A DNA stretch of 64,000 nt from Coprinellus micaceus (lineage: Eukaryota; Basidiomycota; Agaricomycetes; Agaricales; Psathyrellaceae): NCBI GenBank assembly GCA_951394405.1, contig OX596335.1, positions 1,178,001 to 1,242,000 on the forward strand, in the 5' to 3' direction. The notes beneath the pieces were generated by a model. That model was not told the DNA's origin. It did not search any database and was given only the letters and a program-made list of their open reading frames with translations. A program made the position numbers and the translations under genes. Below, in pieces: positions 46,634-57,383 of the stretch; within the stretch, counting starts at the first letter, position 1; the number at the start of each line of letters is the position of its first letter.

Positions 46634-48129
46634 ATGCTCACCAGAAACGACACCTCCCTTGCAGCGCCTCATGTCAAGGGGAAGCTTGCTGTAGTCGTTT
46701 TTGTGTTCACTCTCCTAGCTTTCGTGGTAGAGAGTCAGCTCACACAAGTGAGTAGAGGGGTCCATTTGGGTCTGAATCGTATATCTGACCCGGTCGTGAA
46801 AGTATGTACAAACGACCCTTCAATACCGACACCCATTCTTCCTCTTGTGGGTCTAAATCACACGATTGTCTCTGCTGCTGCTGACCCCTTTCTAGTTATG
46901 TTGTCCATTCAACGTTCAGCTTGATATTCCCATTGCACCTCCTATATCTAAAGCTCACGACACCCTATACGGTGTCAGAAATACTTAGAGGACTCTCCAT
47001 CGCCATAACTAAGCACCTCACACCTAGAGATGCGCCTCGTCCCCATAGATTTCCCCGCTTCACATTCGTCCGACTGGTCTCGTTGTTAACCATTGGAGTC
47101 ACCTATCCGGGCTTATTGTGGTTTGCAGCCGTTTCGCTGGCTTCGTGAGTCTCAGCACCATCCATCGTATCTCGGCGCTTAATCGTAACTGAATCAACTC
47201 AACAGTGTAAGCGACGTAACCGCAATTTGGAACACCAACGCCTTTTTCGCCTACCTCATCAGCGTCAAACTCCTCCACCTTAAATGGGAGACCCGCAAGC
47301 TCTTCGCGGTCGTGCTTGCGACGCTTGGCACCGTTGCAGTGGTCTACGGTGGAGCATCTGCATCAGAAGGACGTGAACCGTCCCATCACGCCACAGGCGG
47401 TAAAGTCAACACCTACTTGAAGCCTACAGCACCACTTCTAGGCAACCTCCTCACCCTTGTCGCGTCCTTCGGGTATGGGCTCTACCAAGTCATGTACAAG
47501 ATCCACGCGGCACTCCCCACCGACCCCGAGGTCACCTCCGATCCTCTCTACTCCCCAATCGCCCAAGACCGCGACGATGTGTCTGCTGATCGCGACTTCA
47601 ACGCCGAATCCGATCCGTTGGCTGGGCCCTCATCCCCAGAAGAGAAGGCTCTCTACCCGCCACCCTTCGGCCTACACCCCAACCTCCTCACTTCCATCAT
47701 CGGGTTGATCACCTTATCCGTTCTGGCGCTCTTCATCCCTATCTTGCATATAACGGGTGTGGAACGATTCGCGCTGCCGGGAGATATGAAAACTGTACTG
47801 AGCATAGCGGGGATCGCGCTGGGTGGGATGGTGTTCAATGCTGGGTTCATGGTGTTGTTGGGCGTGTGGGGCCCCATCGTGACATCCGTCGGGAACCTCC
47901 TCACCATCGTCCTCATGCTCATTTCCGACGTAAGTGCTTAATTACTTCGCCTTTTGCTCTGCACCCCTCGCTCGCTGTGACACGAGTACTGACGGACGCC
48001 TTTCCCCTTCCAACAGTCTATCTTCGGCTCCGGCTTTGAAAGCCTCACCCTGTGGAGCCTTCTCGGGTCGGGCGTCATCGTCCTCGCGTTCGGTATACTC
48101 GCATATGATATGTTCACAAGAACACAATA
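46634..48129 (+). CDS. SLC35F-like transporter (drug/metabolite transporter superfamily)
   Basis: About five exons. The start MLTRNDTSLAAPHVKGKLAV leads into the first helix VVVFVFTLLAFVVESQLTQ, then YVQTTLQYRHPFFLLW, FSLIFPLHLLYLKL and FVRLVSLLTIGVTYPGLLWF. Later come VSDVTAIWNTNAFFAYLISV (the typical SLC35F/EamA 'AIxNTNAFFAY' helix), FAVVLATLGTVAVVYGG, LGNLLTLVASFGYGLYQVMY, a hydrophilic loop, and IIGLITLSVLALFIPILHI, GGMVFNAGFMVLLGVWGPIV and TSVGNLLTIVLMLISDSIFG. The sequence ends LAYDMFTRTQ. Ten helices are expected. Yeast and human relatives are vacuolar or endomembrane transporters of uncertain substrate. The 3' exon joins across an intron at about 47932-48016. Confidence 0.85.
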
Positions 48130-48333
48130 AGTAGACGTCCAGGTAGATCTAGAGGTCGCTTCCCTAGAACGGACTCGGCAAACCGCTCGATAGATCTAGT
48201 ACGCTCGCCTATTTCAAGGTACATTAGCCAGAACTAATTCGCCAGACTCCGTGTTCCTTGTCGATTAGACTCCTTCCCCGAAATACCTTACCGGTTCAAT
48301 GGTTAGCTTGGACCCTTTTGCTGTCCTCGATTC
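48130..48333. other. 3' flank of the SLC35F-like gene
   Basis: 204 nt with no gene; likely the 3' untranslated region. Confidence 0.4.
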
Positions 48334-48737
48334 TTACATGGATCCGCCGAACTTTGGGCTTGAAGCCGCCTACACTCGCATGCTTTCCGCGCGCCACTCG
48401 GTCGTTCGGACCCCACCTTGACAAGATAGACGGTAGTGGATTGGTGGATATAGAAGGGTGAAGCGTGGCTGACACGGATATTTTGGTCCTCGTACCCAAT
48501 ACCACTTGGACGGAGACGGAACGTGGTGGATGTCGATCCTTCCTCGAATCGTCCGGTGACCACAGCACACGACCCGTGAAGTTTGTAGACAGAGACCGTG
48601 AATCGTATCCGGTGATCCGACCCCAGGCCTTCTGAATTGATATTCTTCAACACGGATCCATACCTGCTTGCGTTGCTTTGACTGAGATAGTAGGTAGTGA
48701 AAGCTCGTGTATGAAGAGGGAGATCTTTCATTCGCAA
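48334..48737 (-). CDS. Possible small protein, unknown
   Basis: The minus strand from ATG 48737 reads MKDLPLHTRAFTTYYLSQSN, RYGSVLKNINSEGLGSDHRI, HGSCAVVTGRFEEGSTSTTF and SPFYIHQSTTVYLVK with codon choice like that of the surrounding genes. A possible 47-nt GT-AG intron after YLVK would give the end AASSPKFGGSM; without it the frame closes at 48303 with a low-quality tail. I recognise no domain, and overlapping open frames exist, so this could be untranslated sequence. Reported because the codon pattern and the candidate splice sites agree. Confidence 0.3.
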
Positions 48738-49593
48738 AGAGAGGGAAAAGGGAGCGCCAGGGGACAGAAACAGAGTAGTAAAGGAGGAGGTGGGAGACAG
48801 TCGGCGAGATATTAAGGTAACAACGACGTCTTGTCACAGAGAGACGGAGACGGAGAGGTAGGCAAGGGAGAGCAGAAACGCAAGGGGAAGAGGATGAGCG
48901 AGTTGGCCGAAGGAGAGTGGGAGGTAGGAAGGATATACTAGAAACTTATCATCATTAGGTAGCGGGAGAAGGAGCACAAAATCACAACATGGGGGTACAC
49001 AAAATAATATGGTGGCCGAATAGGTCGAAACGAAAGAAAAAAAACCGAAGGTGGGTGAGGGCAAAGCGCAAAAGTACTACACAAATGTACCCCTATATCT
49101 GTGAGAGAGACGGAGAGACAAGGCGAATCGAATGGAAACAAAAAGGGATGAAATACAGTTACAGGTCCTAACTTATGACGGATAACGACAAACGCGAAAG
49201 TTGGTACAAGGAAGGGTGGAAACCGAAACGAAGAATGATAAGCGGGAGGACGATGAAGGTGGTCGGATGGTGCTAGGTGTGATGTGATGCTGAAAGCTGT
49301 AGAGAGAGGGTAACGGTACCGCGAATTCGTAACAAGGTCACTTGCAAGCGTCGACATAGCGTCTTGAAAGATCGGTCAACTTCGTGAGGTCATGTGCAAA
49401 ATGTCGGTGGTGTGGCAGTCGGCGCATGAGGAGGTGGCGTCAAACAAGGTTTAAAAAATACACGGGGCTTGCAGTTGGCGATGGCGGCACCCTTGGGGAT
49501 ATCAGACTATGCGGCTATCGCTGCTGCACTACATAGGCGCACGAATAACAACGTCAGTGATGATCCTATAAAGTAAGCAAGCGCCCAAAACCC
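48738..49593. other. Long 3' flank of the PPZ-type phosphatase gene, no gene seen
   Basis: About 0.86 kb, purine-rich on the plus strand (many GGAGA and GAAAA runs), downstream of the minus-strand phosphatase. Short pyrimidine-rich frames on the minus strand have no family features. Confidence 0.45.
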
Positions 49594-51166
49594 TCACCTT
49601 TTCCGTTTCGCCTTAGTCATCTCCTTACGGAGAGCCGCGCCATCGAGAGGCTTCAGCAACTCGAATGCGCAGAGAAGGTCCTCGGAAACACTATCATGAG
49701 AGTTAGAAAGATGAAGCGCAGCAATTGGGATTCTGACGTACCTCATGCACGCGCCGTAGTTGTCGAATTCTGAAGCGAGAACATTAATCTCATGTCGTAC
49801 AAGTCTAAGAATGGAACCAACATACCGCCGCAGTAGTTCGGCGCGCTGAACACAGTGACCAGAGTTCGGTCATTCCAGAACTCATATCCATCCTCCACGA
49901 CCATGTGCGCGCGGCATATGAGGTCCATGTCGTACCGCACTAAGAACTCATTGATGACTGCTTTGCCGAAGCAGTAGCTGACTCCACGTTCGTTATCTTC
50001 CCAGTCTAGTGCGGTGTCAGAAGGATCCGACCACAGAAGGTCGTTGAGAAGACCGAAGTCTGGAACGTCGGTCGGCCGTTGTATGCGCTTAATGTCGTCC
50101 ATGGAGTGGAGGGATGGTGAAAGGCCGCCATGGACGCAGAAAATCTTGGCGGCCACGATGGCAGCAATGGGGAGGCAGTTGAACACGTCGATGAAGGTCT
50201 TCCAAGTCTTGATATTGCACCGCCGTTTGCACTCGTCATAGAATCCATATACTGGCACCGAAGTGAGAAATTTGCCAGAGAGGACGAAGAAAAATAGAAC
50301 CGACCTCGAGTAACGTTCGCGCATTCATGGTTCCCTCGCAGCAGGAAGAAATTCTCGGGATATTTGATCTTGTAGCACAGCAAAAGAAGGATGGTCTCTA
50401 AACTTTGCTTTCCACGATCGACGTAGTCGCCAAGGAAGAGGTAGTTCGCAGCAGGGGGGAACCCGCACATTTCAAAGAGCCGGATGAGGTCAGAGTACTG
50501 GCCATGGACATCCCCGACAATCTTGACGGGCGGCGAGAGTTCGATTAGGGTCGGTTGGCTGAGGAAGACTTCTCGGGCGGCTTGGCAGATAGCAACGATT
50601 TCGGTGTTCTTGATTACTAGGTTCTTGCTGACCTTGCCGGTATAGCCTACATCCAACAACCGCTGAATCATGTCATCGACATCAAGTGCTTTGGGCTTCG
50701 CGGCACCGTTTGCGACGGCCTCTCCTAGGTTGGCGTTGGTGGCGGACCCCGGACTCGGTTGTCGGGTGGTGTTCAGTATGGTTGGTGCGGGGATATCGAG
50801 AGGCGTGGTGGCTGGTTTAGGCGATGCTAGTGGGGACCCGGATGGCGCAGCTGAAGGAGTCAATTGAGGGGTTGGTTCGCCCCTTGGCGGATATGGCGAA
50901 CCATGGGCCCGCACATCCACCTGGGTCGCGGTCGCCGACGACGAGGTCGTATTTCCTGCTGGATCCGACACATTGATTGATGGGTGGCCATTGGGAGCTG
51001 CACCTTGATCAGCGTCGCCCAATGTTGTTGTTCCCGTGGCACGCGAACCTGAACCTTGGGGAGCGTCACCATTGAGCTCGTCGGCATGGTGGTCATTGTC
51101 GCTTGTTGGGTGGGTGTCTTTGTCCTTTCCGCCTTTCTTGCTTTTCTTGGAGGCTGCTTGTCCCAT
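49594..51166 (-). CDS. Ser/Thr protein phosphatase of the PPZ/PP1 type
   Basis: The start [17 protein letters not shown] carries an N-myristoylation signal (Met-Gly, small residue, basic patch) typical of Ppz1/Pzh1; about 150 disordered Ser/Thr/Pro residues follow. The catalytic domain has [39 protein letters not shown] (GDxHG), [20 protein letters not shown] (GDxVDRG), [13 protein letters not shown] (GNHE), [60 protein letters not shown] and VFSAPNYCG followed by EFDNYGACM. These are all the metal and phosphate ligands of PP1-like enzymes. The family controls K+/Na+ homeostasis, pH and cell-wall integrity. The last exons encode [15 protein letters not shown] and a basic tail ending KAKRKR. 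An upstream in-frame ATG at 51355 would remove the N-terminal glycine and is disfavoured. Confidence 0.9.
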
Positions 51167-51533
51167 TTGGCCGCCTTCAGAGCCTCGAGGATGTGGAGAC
51201 TGGGACCTCGCCTTGGACAGCCGTGAGGTGAATACGGAAAGGAGAGTAGGAGCCAGGGTGACGACGGTTCTGGGCAAAGGAATGGAGGGAAATGTCAGAC
51301 GACGGCGACGAGGGGGAGGAGGAGGGAGAGAGAAGGCCGACTTCACAGCCAACAATCATGACCGACCCCTTATTTGCCCTTTGTTTGCTTCTAAGGGTCT
51401 TGGCGCTAATCTCACGTTTCAGCCTGAATATTGGGTCCTCCGACATATACAGGCATGGAAGACATGTCATATTTAGTGCATCGTGTGTGGGCGAGGTGGT
51501 AGGGTACAAAATATAATGAGCAACATACACCCC

Positions 51534-52227
51534 TCAGAACTTGCCAAAGGCCCTGGCAGCTGCCTTGTTCTTGGCAACACGGAGGACATTGAAACGGACA
51601 GTCTTCGACAGCGGCCTGCACTGACCAACAGTGACAACATCGCCAACATCGACACGGAAAGCAGGGGAGACGTGGGCAGCCAAGTTCTTGTGACGCTTCT
51701 CGTAACGGTCTGTACAGGCGCGTTAAGGGACCCACGGCTTCCATAACGGGAAGGCGAGACGTACTGTACTTGGGGATGTAGTGGAGGTAGTCCCGGCGGA
51801 TGACGAGGGTGCGGTTCATTTTGGTGGAGATGACCTTGCCGGTCAAGATACGGCCACGGATGGAGACGTCGCCAGTGAAGGGGCACTTCTTGTCTGCTAT
51901 TTGATCAGCCAACTGATTCCAGGTAGAACCACTGCTTGGACGCACCAACGTAGGTGCCAAAGATCGCCTCGTTGGGGGTCTTGAAGCCCAGACCAACATC
52001 CTTATACCATCGCTTGGCCTTGGTCACGACCTTCTTGCCTGTAATCCAAATTTCAATGACCCTGCTCTCCCTCCCTGCTTCATATGAACGCACCAGCGCG
52101 GGCCTTGGCGTTCTGGAAGATCGCCTGCTTTTGGTAGGCCTTCTCGATCTAGGTGCAGCGCAACGCGTTAGACATCGGGGTCGGACGGTGGACGAGCATA
52201 GCTCTGGCGTACCTGTGCGTCAGCCAT
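51534..52227 (-). CDS. Cytosolic ribosomal protein uS17 (S11)
   Basis: Five exons, the first only five codons (MADAQ, 52227-52213). The sequence continues [78 protein letters not shown] and [20 protein letters not shown], then [40 protein letters not shown] and ends FGKF. This is the complete eukaryotic S11, a 40S subunit protein that contacts 18S rRNA. Many introns near the 5' end are typical of basidiomycete ribosomal-protein genes. It is divergent from DNA ligase I, with about 470 nt between their first ATGs. Confidence 0.93.
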
Positions 52228-52696
52228 CGTGGGTTCTTGAGGACGTTGGTGGCGATGGCCTTGGGCGCGGTACGGGGATTATTGTTGATACTTGTTTGTT
52301 TTCCAAGGCTCTGCCGAAGCCACCCTGGAACTGTACAGACTTCGGCGATACCCGGTGCCAAATTCGATCTCCGCCCGGCATTGCAGGTTCCCTGCTCCTC
52401 CCAGTACTTCGTCGTAATTCAACGTCCTACGCCCATTTGATAGCCTTTTCCATGGTTTCTTCACCCCCAAAGTAGGTAGATTCGCGGTGTATTGGCTGCA
52501 TCACGAGCATCGGCCTCGTTACGTGAATATTTCGGCTCCCGCGCTCCCGCGACCTCGAAGAACGGGCTCTGAAAGATGATTTGAAGACAGAGAGGTATCC
52601 GTTGGAGACAGAACGAGGTCGCCATTCCATCCTCCGATTCCTCGAGTCAGGAACGGTCACGTCGCATATCACCGGCCATCCACGCGGTGTGTGCAC
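52228..52696. promoter_or_regulatory. Shared intergenic region between uS17 and DNA ligase I
   Basis: 469 nt between two divergent starts, so it should contain both promoters. No coding sequence or strong motif was recognised; short open frames here have no family features. Confidence 0.4.
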
Positions 52697-55600
52697 ATGT
52701 TTGCAGCACGCGTCTTGCTCAGAACAAGACTCATGGGGCGCCAGCAAACCCTGGGTACGTACAAGTCACATTCTCCTCAGTTCACGTCGCGGACCTCATT
52801 TCAGGAGCCTTCTTCGAAATGCCAAAGTCTGCAAAGCCGGCGCCACCCCAACAGGCGAGCTTGAAGGAGCTATGGGGGAAGAAACGCGACAAGAGCACGT
52901 CGGCGGCGGTTCCAAAGAAGGAGGAGGATGACGCGATGGAGGTGGACGTGAAGAAGGAGGTGGTGGAAGGTACGTTTCGTGCCGACGTACGCGAGTGAAT
53001 CTGACGCGGAGTAGCGGGACCGTCGAAGAGGAAGGAAATTGAGACCAAGAGTGAGTCCTTAATGAGTTGCCGCGTCGCGTCGCGTCTGATTTTCGCCAGG
53101 TCCACCCAAACCCAAGAAGAGGAGAATCATAGAATCGGAGGATGAGGAGGAGGCGGAGAAGCGTACGTTCCCACTCCTTCCATTTGACTATACATTTATT
53201 CTCTCTCTCTCAGCCCCGCAATCCACACCTGCCACCTCGACGCGATCATCGCCAGTTCCGTCGCGGTCGCCTCCACCTAGGAAGCGTGCTTCCCCGGCAC
53301 CAGCTAAGGTTTCAACATCATCCAAACCAGTCTTAGAGAAGGAAAAGGGTAGGCGTTTGAAGCGAAAGGCGCCCGTCATCGAAGAGGAGGAGGCCGAGGA
53401 TAAGGGCGCTGCTGCCAGCGACGCCGACGAGGGCGAGGAGGATGTTGCAGAGTCGGACGTAGAGGGCGAAGGCGAAGTAGCAACCGACAAGGCTGCAAGC
53501 TCCAAGATGTGCGTTGTGACTAGTTCGAGCTCAGGGCCACTGCTAATTGACCCCCCAGCGCCCAGGATGCTTTGCAGCGCAAGGAGGAAGTCGACATTCC
53601 AGGTGGATGGAAGGTTGGCCAACCGTACGTCCTCCTCCTATTATCTATCCCCGCCTCAAACGACTAACAATATGCCAGAGTCCCCTACGCCGCGCTCGCC
53701 AAAGTCTTCTCCCTGATCGAGGGGACGACGAAGCGACTGGAAAAGACCGCAATTCTGACTGCGTTCCTCCTGCTCGTCATCGAGCGGTCCCAGAACAACC
53801 CCGAGTCGCTCTTGCAGGCGGTGTACCTGTGTATCAACAGACTAAGCCCGGACTATATTGGTATTGAGCTGGGTATTGGCGAAAGTCTGCTCATTAAGGC
53901 TATTGCGGAGTCGACAGGTCGTACCCTGGTGCTCATTAAGAGCGACTTGAAGAAGGAGGGTGATCTAGGACTTGTGGCTATGGTGTGTACAGTTTCCCGT
54001 TACTATTCGATTCTTAAACTAATAACGTGTGTGTAGAACTCCAAGAATAGCCAGAAGGTGCTGTTCAAACCCAAACCCTTGACTCTTCCGTTCGTCTTCT
54101 CCAAGCTGAAGGAGATTGCTCTGACAACTGGAAACTCCGTAAGCACCCCGATACTCTTTCGTTGCGAAAACACCAACATCTTTGTCAGTCTCAAGCCAAG
54201 AAGGTTTCCATTATCACCAAGCTCCTCGCAGCCTGCCAAGACGTGGAGGCAAAGTACATCATCCGTAGCTTGGAAGGAAAGCTCCGAATCGGTAACGCGG
54301 AGCGCTCAGTTCTAGTCGCCCTCGCCCAGGCTGCCGTCCTCGCGGAGAAGGAGCAAGCTAGTAAGAAGTGGTCTCAGGAGAAGCTTGTAGCGCGGTTGGA
54401 GCAGGGTACCGAGATCATGAAGGCGGTCTACAGGTAAGTCTCACTTCCTCGTATCCTCGACTCGACGCTAACCCTACTCTCAGCGAACTCCCGTCCTACG
54501 ACGAAGTCATCCCTGCGCTCCTCAAAGCCGGGATCGACGGCCTACGCCAAGAGTGCAAACTCACCCCAGGGGTGCCTCTCAAGCCCATGCTCGCCAAACC
54601 CACCAAGGCCATCGGCGAAGTCCTCGATCGTTTCGAAGGCAAGCGCTTCACCTGCGAATACAAATACGACGGCGAGCGTGCCCAAGTGCACCGACTCGAG
54701 GACGGCACGGTGGGCGTGTTCAGTAGGAACTCGGAGGACATGAGCAAGAAGTATCCAGATCTTATGGAGCAGCTGCCGAAGTGCATTAAGCCGTCGGTGA
54801 AGTCGTTTGTGATTGACGCGGAGGCGGTTGCAGTGGACAAGACGGGGAAGTTGTTGCCGTTCCAGGAGCTGAGTAGGAGGAAGAGGAAGGATGTGAAGGT
54901 GGAGGATATTCAAGTGCGGGTGTGCCTCTTTGCGTTTGACCTCCTCTATCTCAACGGCGAGGTAAGTCTCCTTCCTCTGCTCGGAGATCTACGTCAACAC
55001 TATCCCTGCAGCCCCTCCTTCAAAAGACACTCGAAGACCGCCGCAAACTCCTCCGCGAACATTTCCAGATTGTACCCGGCGAGTTCGACTTCGCCAAATC
55101 CTCCGACAGCTCCAGTACCGAAGAGATCCAAACTTTCCTCGAGACCTCCGTCAAAGACGGTTGCGAAGGCCTCATGGTCAAGATGCTCGATTCTTCCGCG
55201 TCTTACTACGAGCCCTCACGGCGATCAGTCAACTGGCTGAAGCTCAAGAAGGATTATCTCGCAGGCCTGGGCGACTCGCTCGACCTCGCCGTTGTCGGCG
55301 GATACTACGGCAAAGGCAAGCGCACGAACGTATATGGGGCGTTCCTCCTCGCGTGCTACGACGCGGATGCGGAGGAGTTCCAGACGATATGTAAGATCGG
55401 GACGGGGTTCAGCGAAGAGGCACTGCAGGAGTTTCATACTATGTTGAAGCCGCTGGAGCTTCCCGCCGTGAGAGGGGACATGAAGGTCGGGGGCGCGAAG
55501 CCCGACGTGTGGTTCGAGCCCAAGGTTGTTTGGGAGGTTCTTACAGCGGATTTGAGTTTGAGTCCGATCTATGCCGCTGCGCAGGGATTGGTGAGTGGTT

Positions 55601-55909
55601 TAGTTTACTTGGGTATAACCCGGAGATTTGGGTGCTTATGGAGGTGGATGGGTGTAGGTGGAAGACCGGGGTATTTCTTTGCGGTTCCCCCGGTTCATTC
55701 GCGTGCGGGACGACAAGGATGTGGATGATGCAACGGGTCCAGAACAGGTAAGCGCCCGTTACACCTTGACCCCCGCCGCAAGGCATTGCGCTCTATGAAT
55801 CCTATCGCTGACACAACACTTGCGGTAGATTGCGGAGATGTACCAGAGGCAGTCTGTTGTGCAGGGAGGGGGAAAGAAGAAGGGTGGTGGGGACGATGAT
55901 TTCTGGTAG
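52697..55909 (+). CDS. CDC9: DNA ligase I (ATP dependent), with putative spliced mitochondrial leader
   Basis: The nuclear form starts [20 protein letters not shown] at 52819; QASLKELW is a PCNA-binding (PIP-like) box. An acidic/basic disordered region with many Lys-Arg nuclear-localisation stretches follows. The DNA-binding domain includes [20 protein letters not shown] and [20 protein letters not shown]. The adenylation domain holds [20 protein letters not shown], with the active Lys at 54662-54664, then [38 protein letters not shown] and [10 protein letters not shown]; the OB domain includes [20 protein letters not shown] and [14 protein letters not shown]. It ends DDDFW. Upstream, an ATG at 52697 reads [19 protein letters not shown], spliced (52754 to 52805) in frame into the nuclear start. 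This Arg-rich, acid-free leader suggests a mitochondrial isoform, as known for yeast CDC9. Confidence 0.92.
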
Positions 55910-56129
55910 GGCGAACGCGATTTGGCCTAGCTTGGTATTTTGTTAATTTAGTTTTGGATCTCTTGCTTTCTTGTTTCCCAACGTCTGCCTGCATGTGTCG
56001 CGCGAATAACTAGTCAGGAAATATATTGGGTAATACGATTAGTGGAAGTCCGGCCACGGGAAGGGGGTACATCTCGGCACTCAAACCCATCTCCTCTCTC
56101 TTCTAGGTATCTAAGGATGGCTGGGATAA

Positions 56130-56986
56130 TCAAGCATCCTTAACCTTTTTTGCCTCGTCCACCGCAGCCTTCACGGCCTGTGTTACTGGGCCATCCTCAC
56201 CAGCTGGAGCCCCACTAGCGGCCTGCTCAGCGAGCTTCTTCTCCCGGCCGCCGTTGAACCAGTAGTTGGCGAAGCGGATGTCTTGTACTGACTGAGCTGT
56301 CGCGTTCGTCGCGTGGCAGGCAAAGAGGAGGTAGTTCCGCGGTTGGACGCGCCAGGCTGTGTGAGGGGAGAACGAAGTGGGGTTAAGTTTTGGGGAAGAT
56401 GGGGAGGGGAGGGAGGGGCGTACCAAAACGCATAAAGACCATTCTGTGGACGTAGAGAAGGGGTTAGAGTTGTTGTGTATATGGCGATGGAATGGGGGAA
56501 GGATGGGTAGTGCGTACGAGTAACATGCGAGAGCCGTCGTCATCGTCCCTGAAATGACCTCTTCATCCTTGCTCAAGTCTGCGAGGGCAGCAAGGGGCAG
56601 ACCCCAGTTCGCAACCTAGTTGCCAAGTCCCGAGTATATTGTTACGAAAGGTGGAGGAGGGTTGTTCGTCGTTCGTTCGAAGTTGTTCCGTCCGTACGAT
56701 TCGTTGGGGTACACCGTCCGGGCAGAATGTATGGATTTCGAGGGTGCGGCATTGCATTGGCGGGGTACGAGGAGGTAGAGCAAAGTTCGAGTCAGTCAAC
56801 TCGAGTTCGGCCGAAATGAGGTCACCCTGGGTGCATGACTTACAGGTCCCCAGAAATGCGTACCTACCCAACAAAACCTTCATTAGCTTCCACGCTAGAA
56901 GCAAAAAAATCTGGAACTTAACACGTACTGAAGAAATACTCTCGAGCAGCTGGGGAACGCATCCAGGTGAAGAAGGTCGGGGCCAT
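56130..56986 (-). CDS. MPC1: Mitochondrial pyruvate carrier subunit 1
   Basis: Spliced product of about 125-130 residues: [79 protein letters not shown] and HATNATAQSVQDIRFANYWF, then a Lys/Ala-rich tail ending KAAVDEAKKVKDA. The [13 protein letters not shown](L)AA...DEE.ISG.MT.ALxxYS.xFMRFAW pattern identifies MPC1. It pairs with MPC2/3 in the inner mitochondrial membrane to import pyruvate. The first intron starts at a GTACGT donor after Phe-Phe and ends at GGGTAG; the phases agree. A microexon-sized exon carries the MVFMRF segment. It is convergent with DNA ligase I (220 nt between stops). Confidence 0.92.
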
Positions 56987-57383
56987 TTTTCAGCGAACGG
57001 GGTATGAAGCGACGGGAAGGAGGGTAAAGAAGAGGACGGCCTTTACTCGAGTCTATTACGGTCGATGTGTGACGCTGACGGAATGTGATGATGGTCCCGC
57101 CGTGCACGCCGAGGTCACACGGTTGTGGGTGCGCCCCAGGTTTTCTTGGTCGTGTGCAAGAGGGAGGAATTGAATTGGAAGTAGTTGTTTCTGAAGGGTA
57201 GATAATGCAGAGTAGACAGGACATCTATGTGTATTTTGTGTGGTATATTCGCGAGAAAATGCAAGATGAGGACGACCATGAATGAAAGGGAGTCGCTGGA
57301 ACGACAGATAACACACGACTTCAAAAGACATGCAGGGATGCAAGTCGTTAATATCTTAATACTGAGGCGTCCTTGAAGTCCTT

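Noticed and set aside
51167..51355. Longer N-terminus for the PPZ-type phosphatase from the in-frame ATG at 51355
   Set aside because: It would bury the myristoylation start MGQAASK; the extension has no family match.
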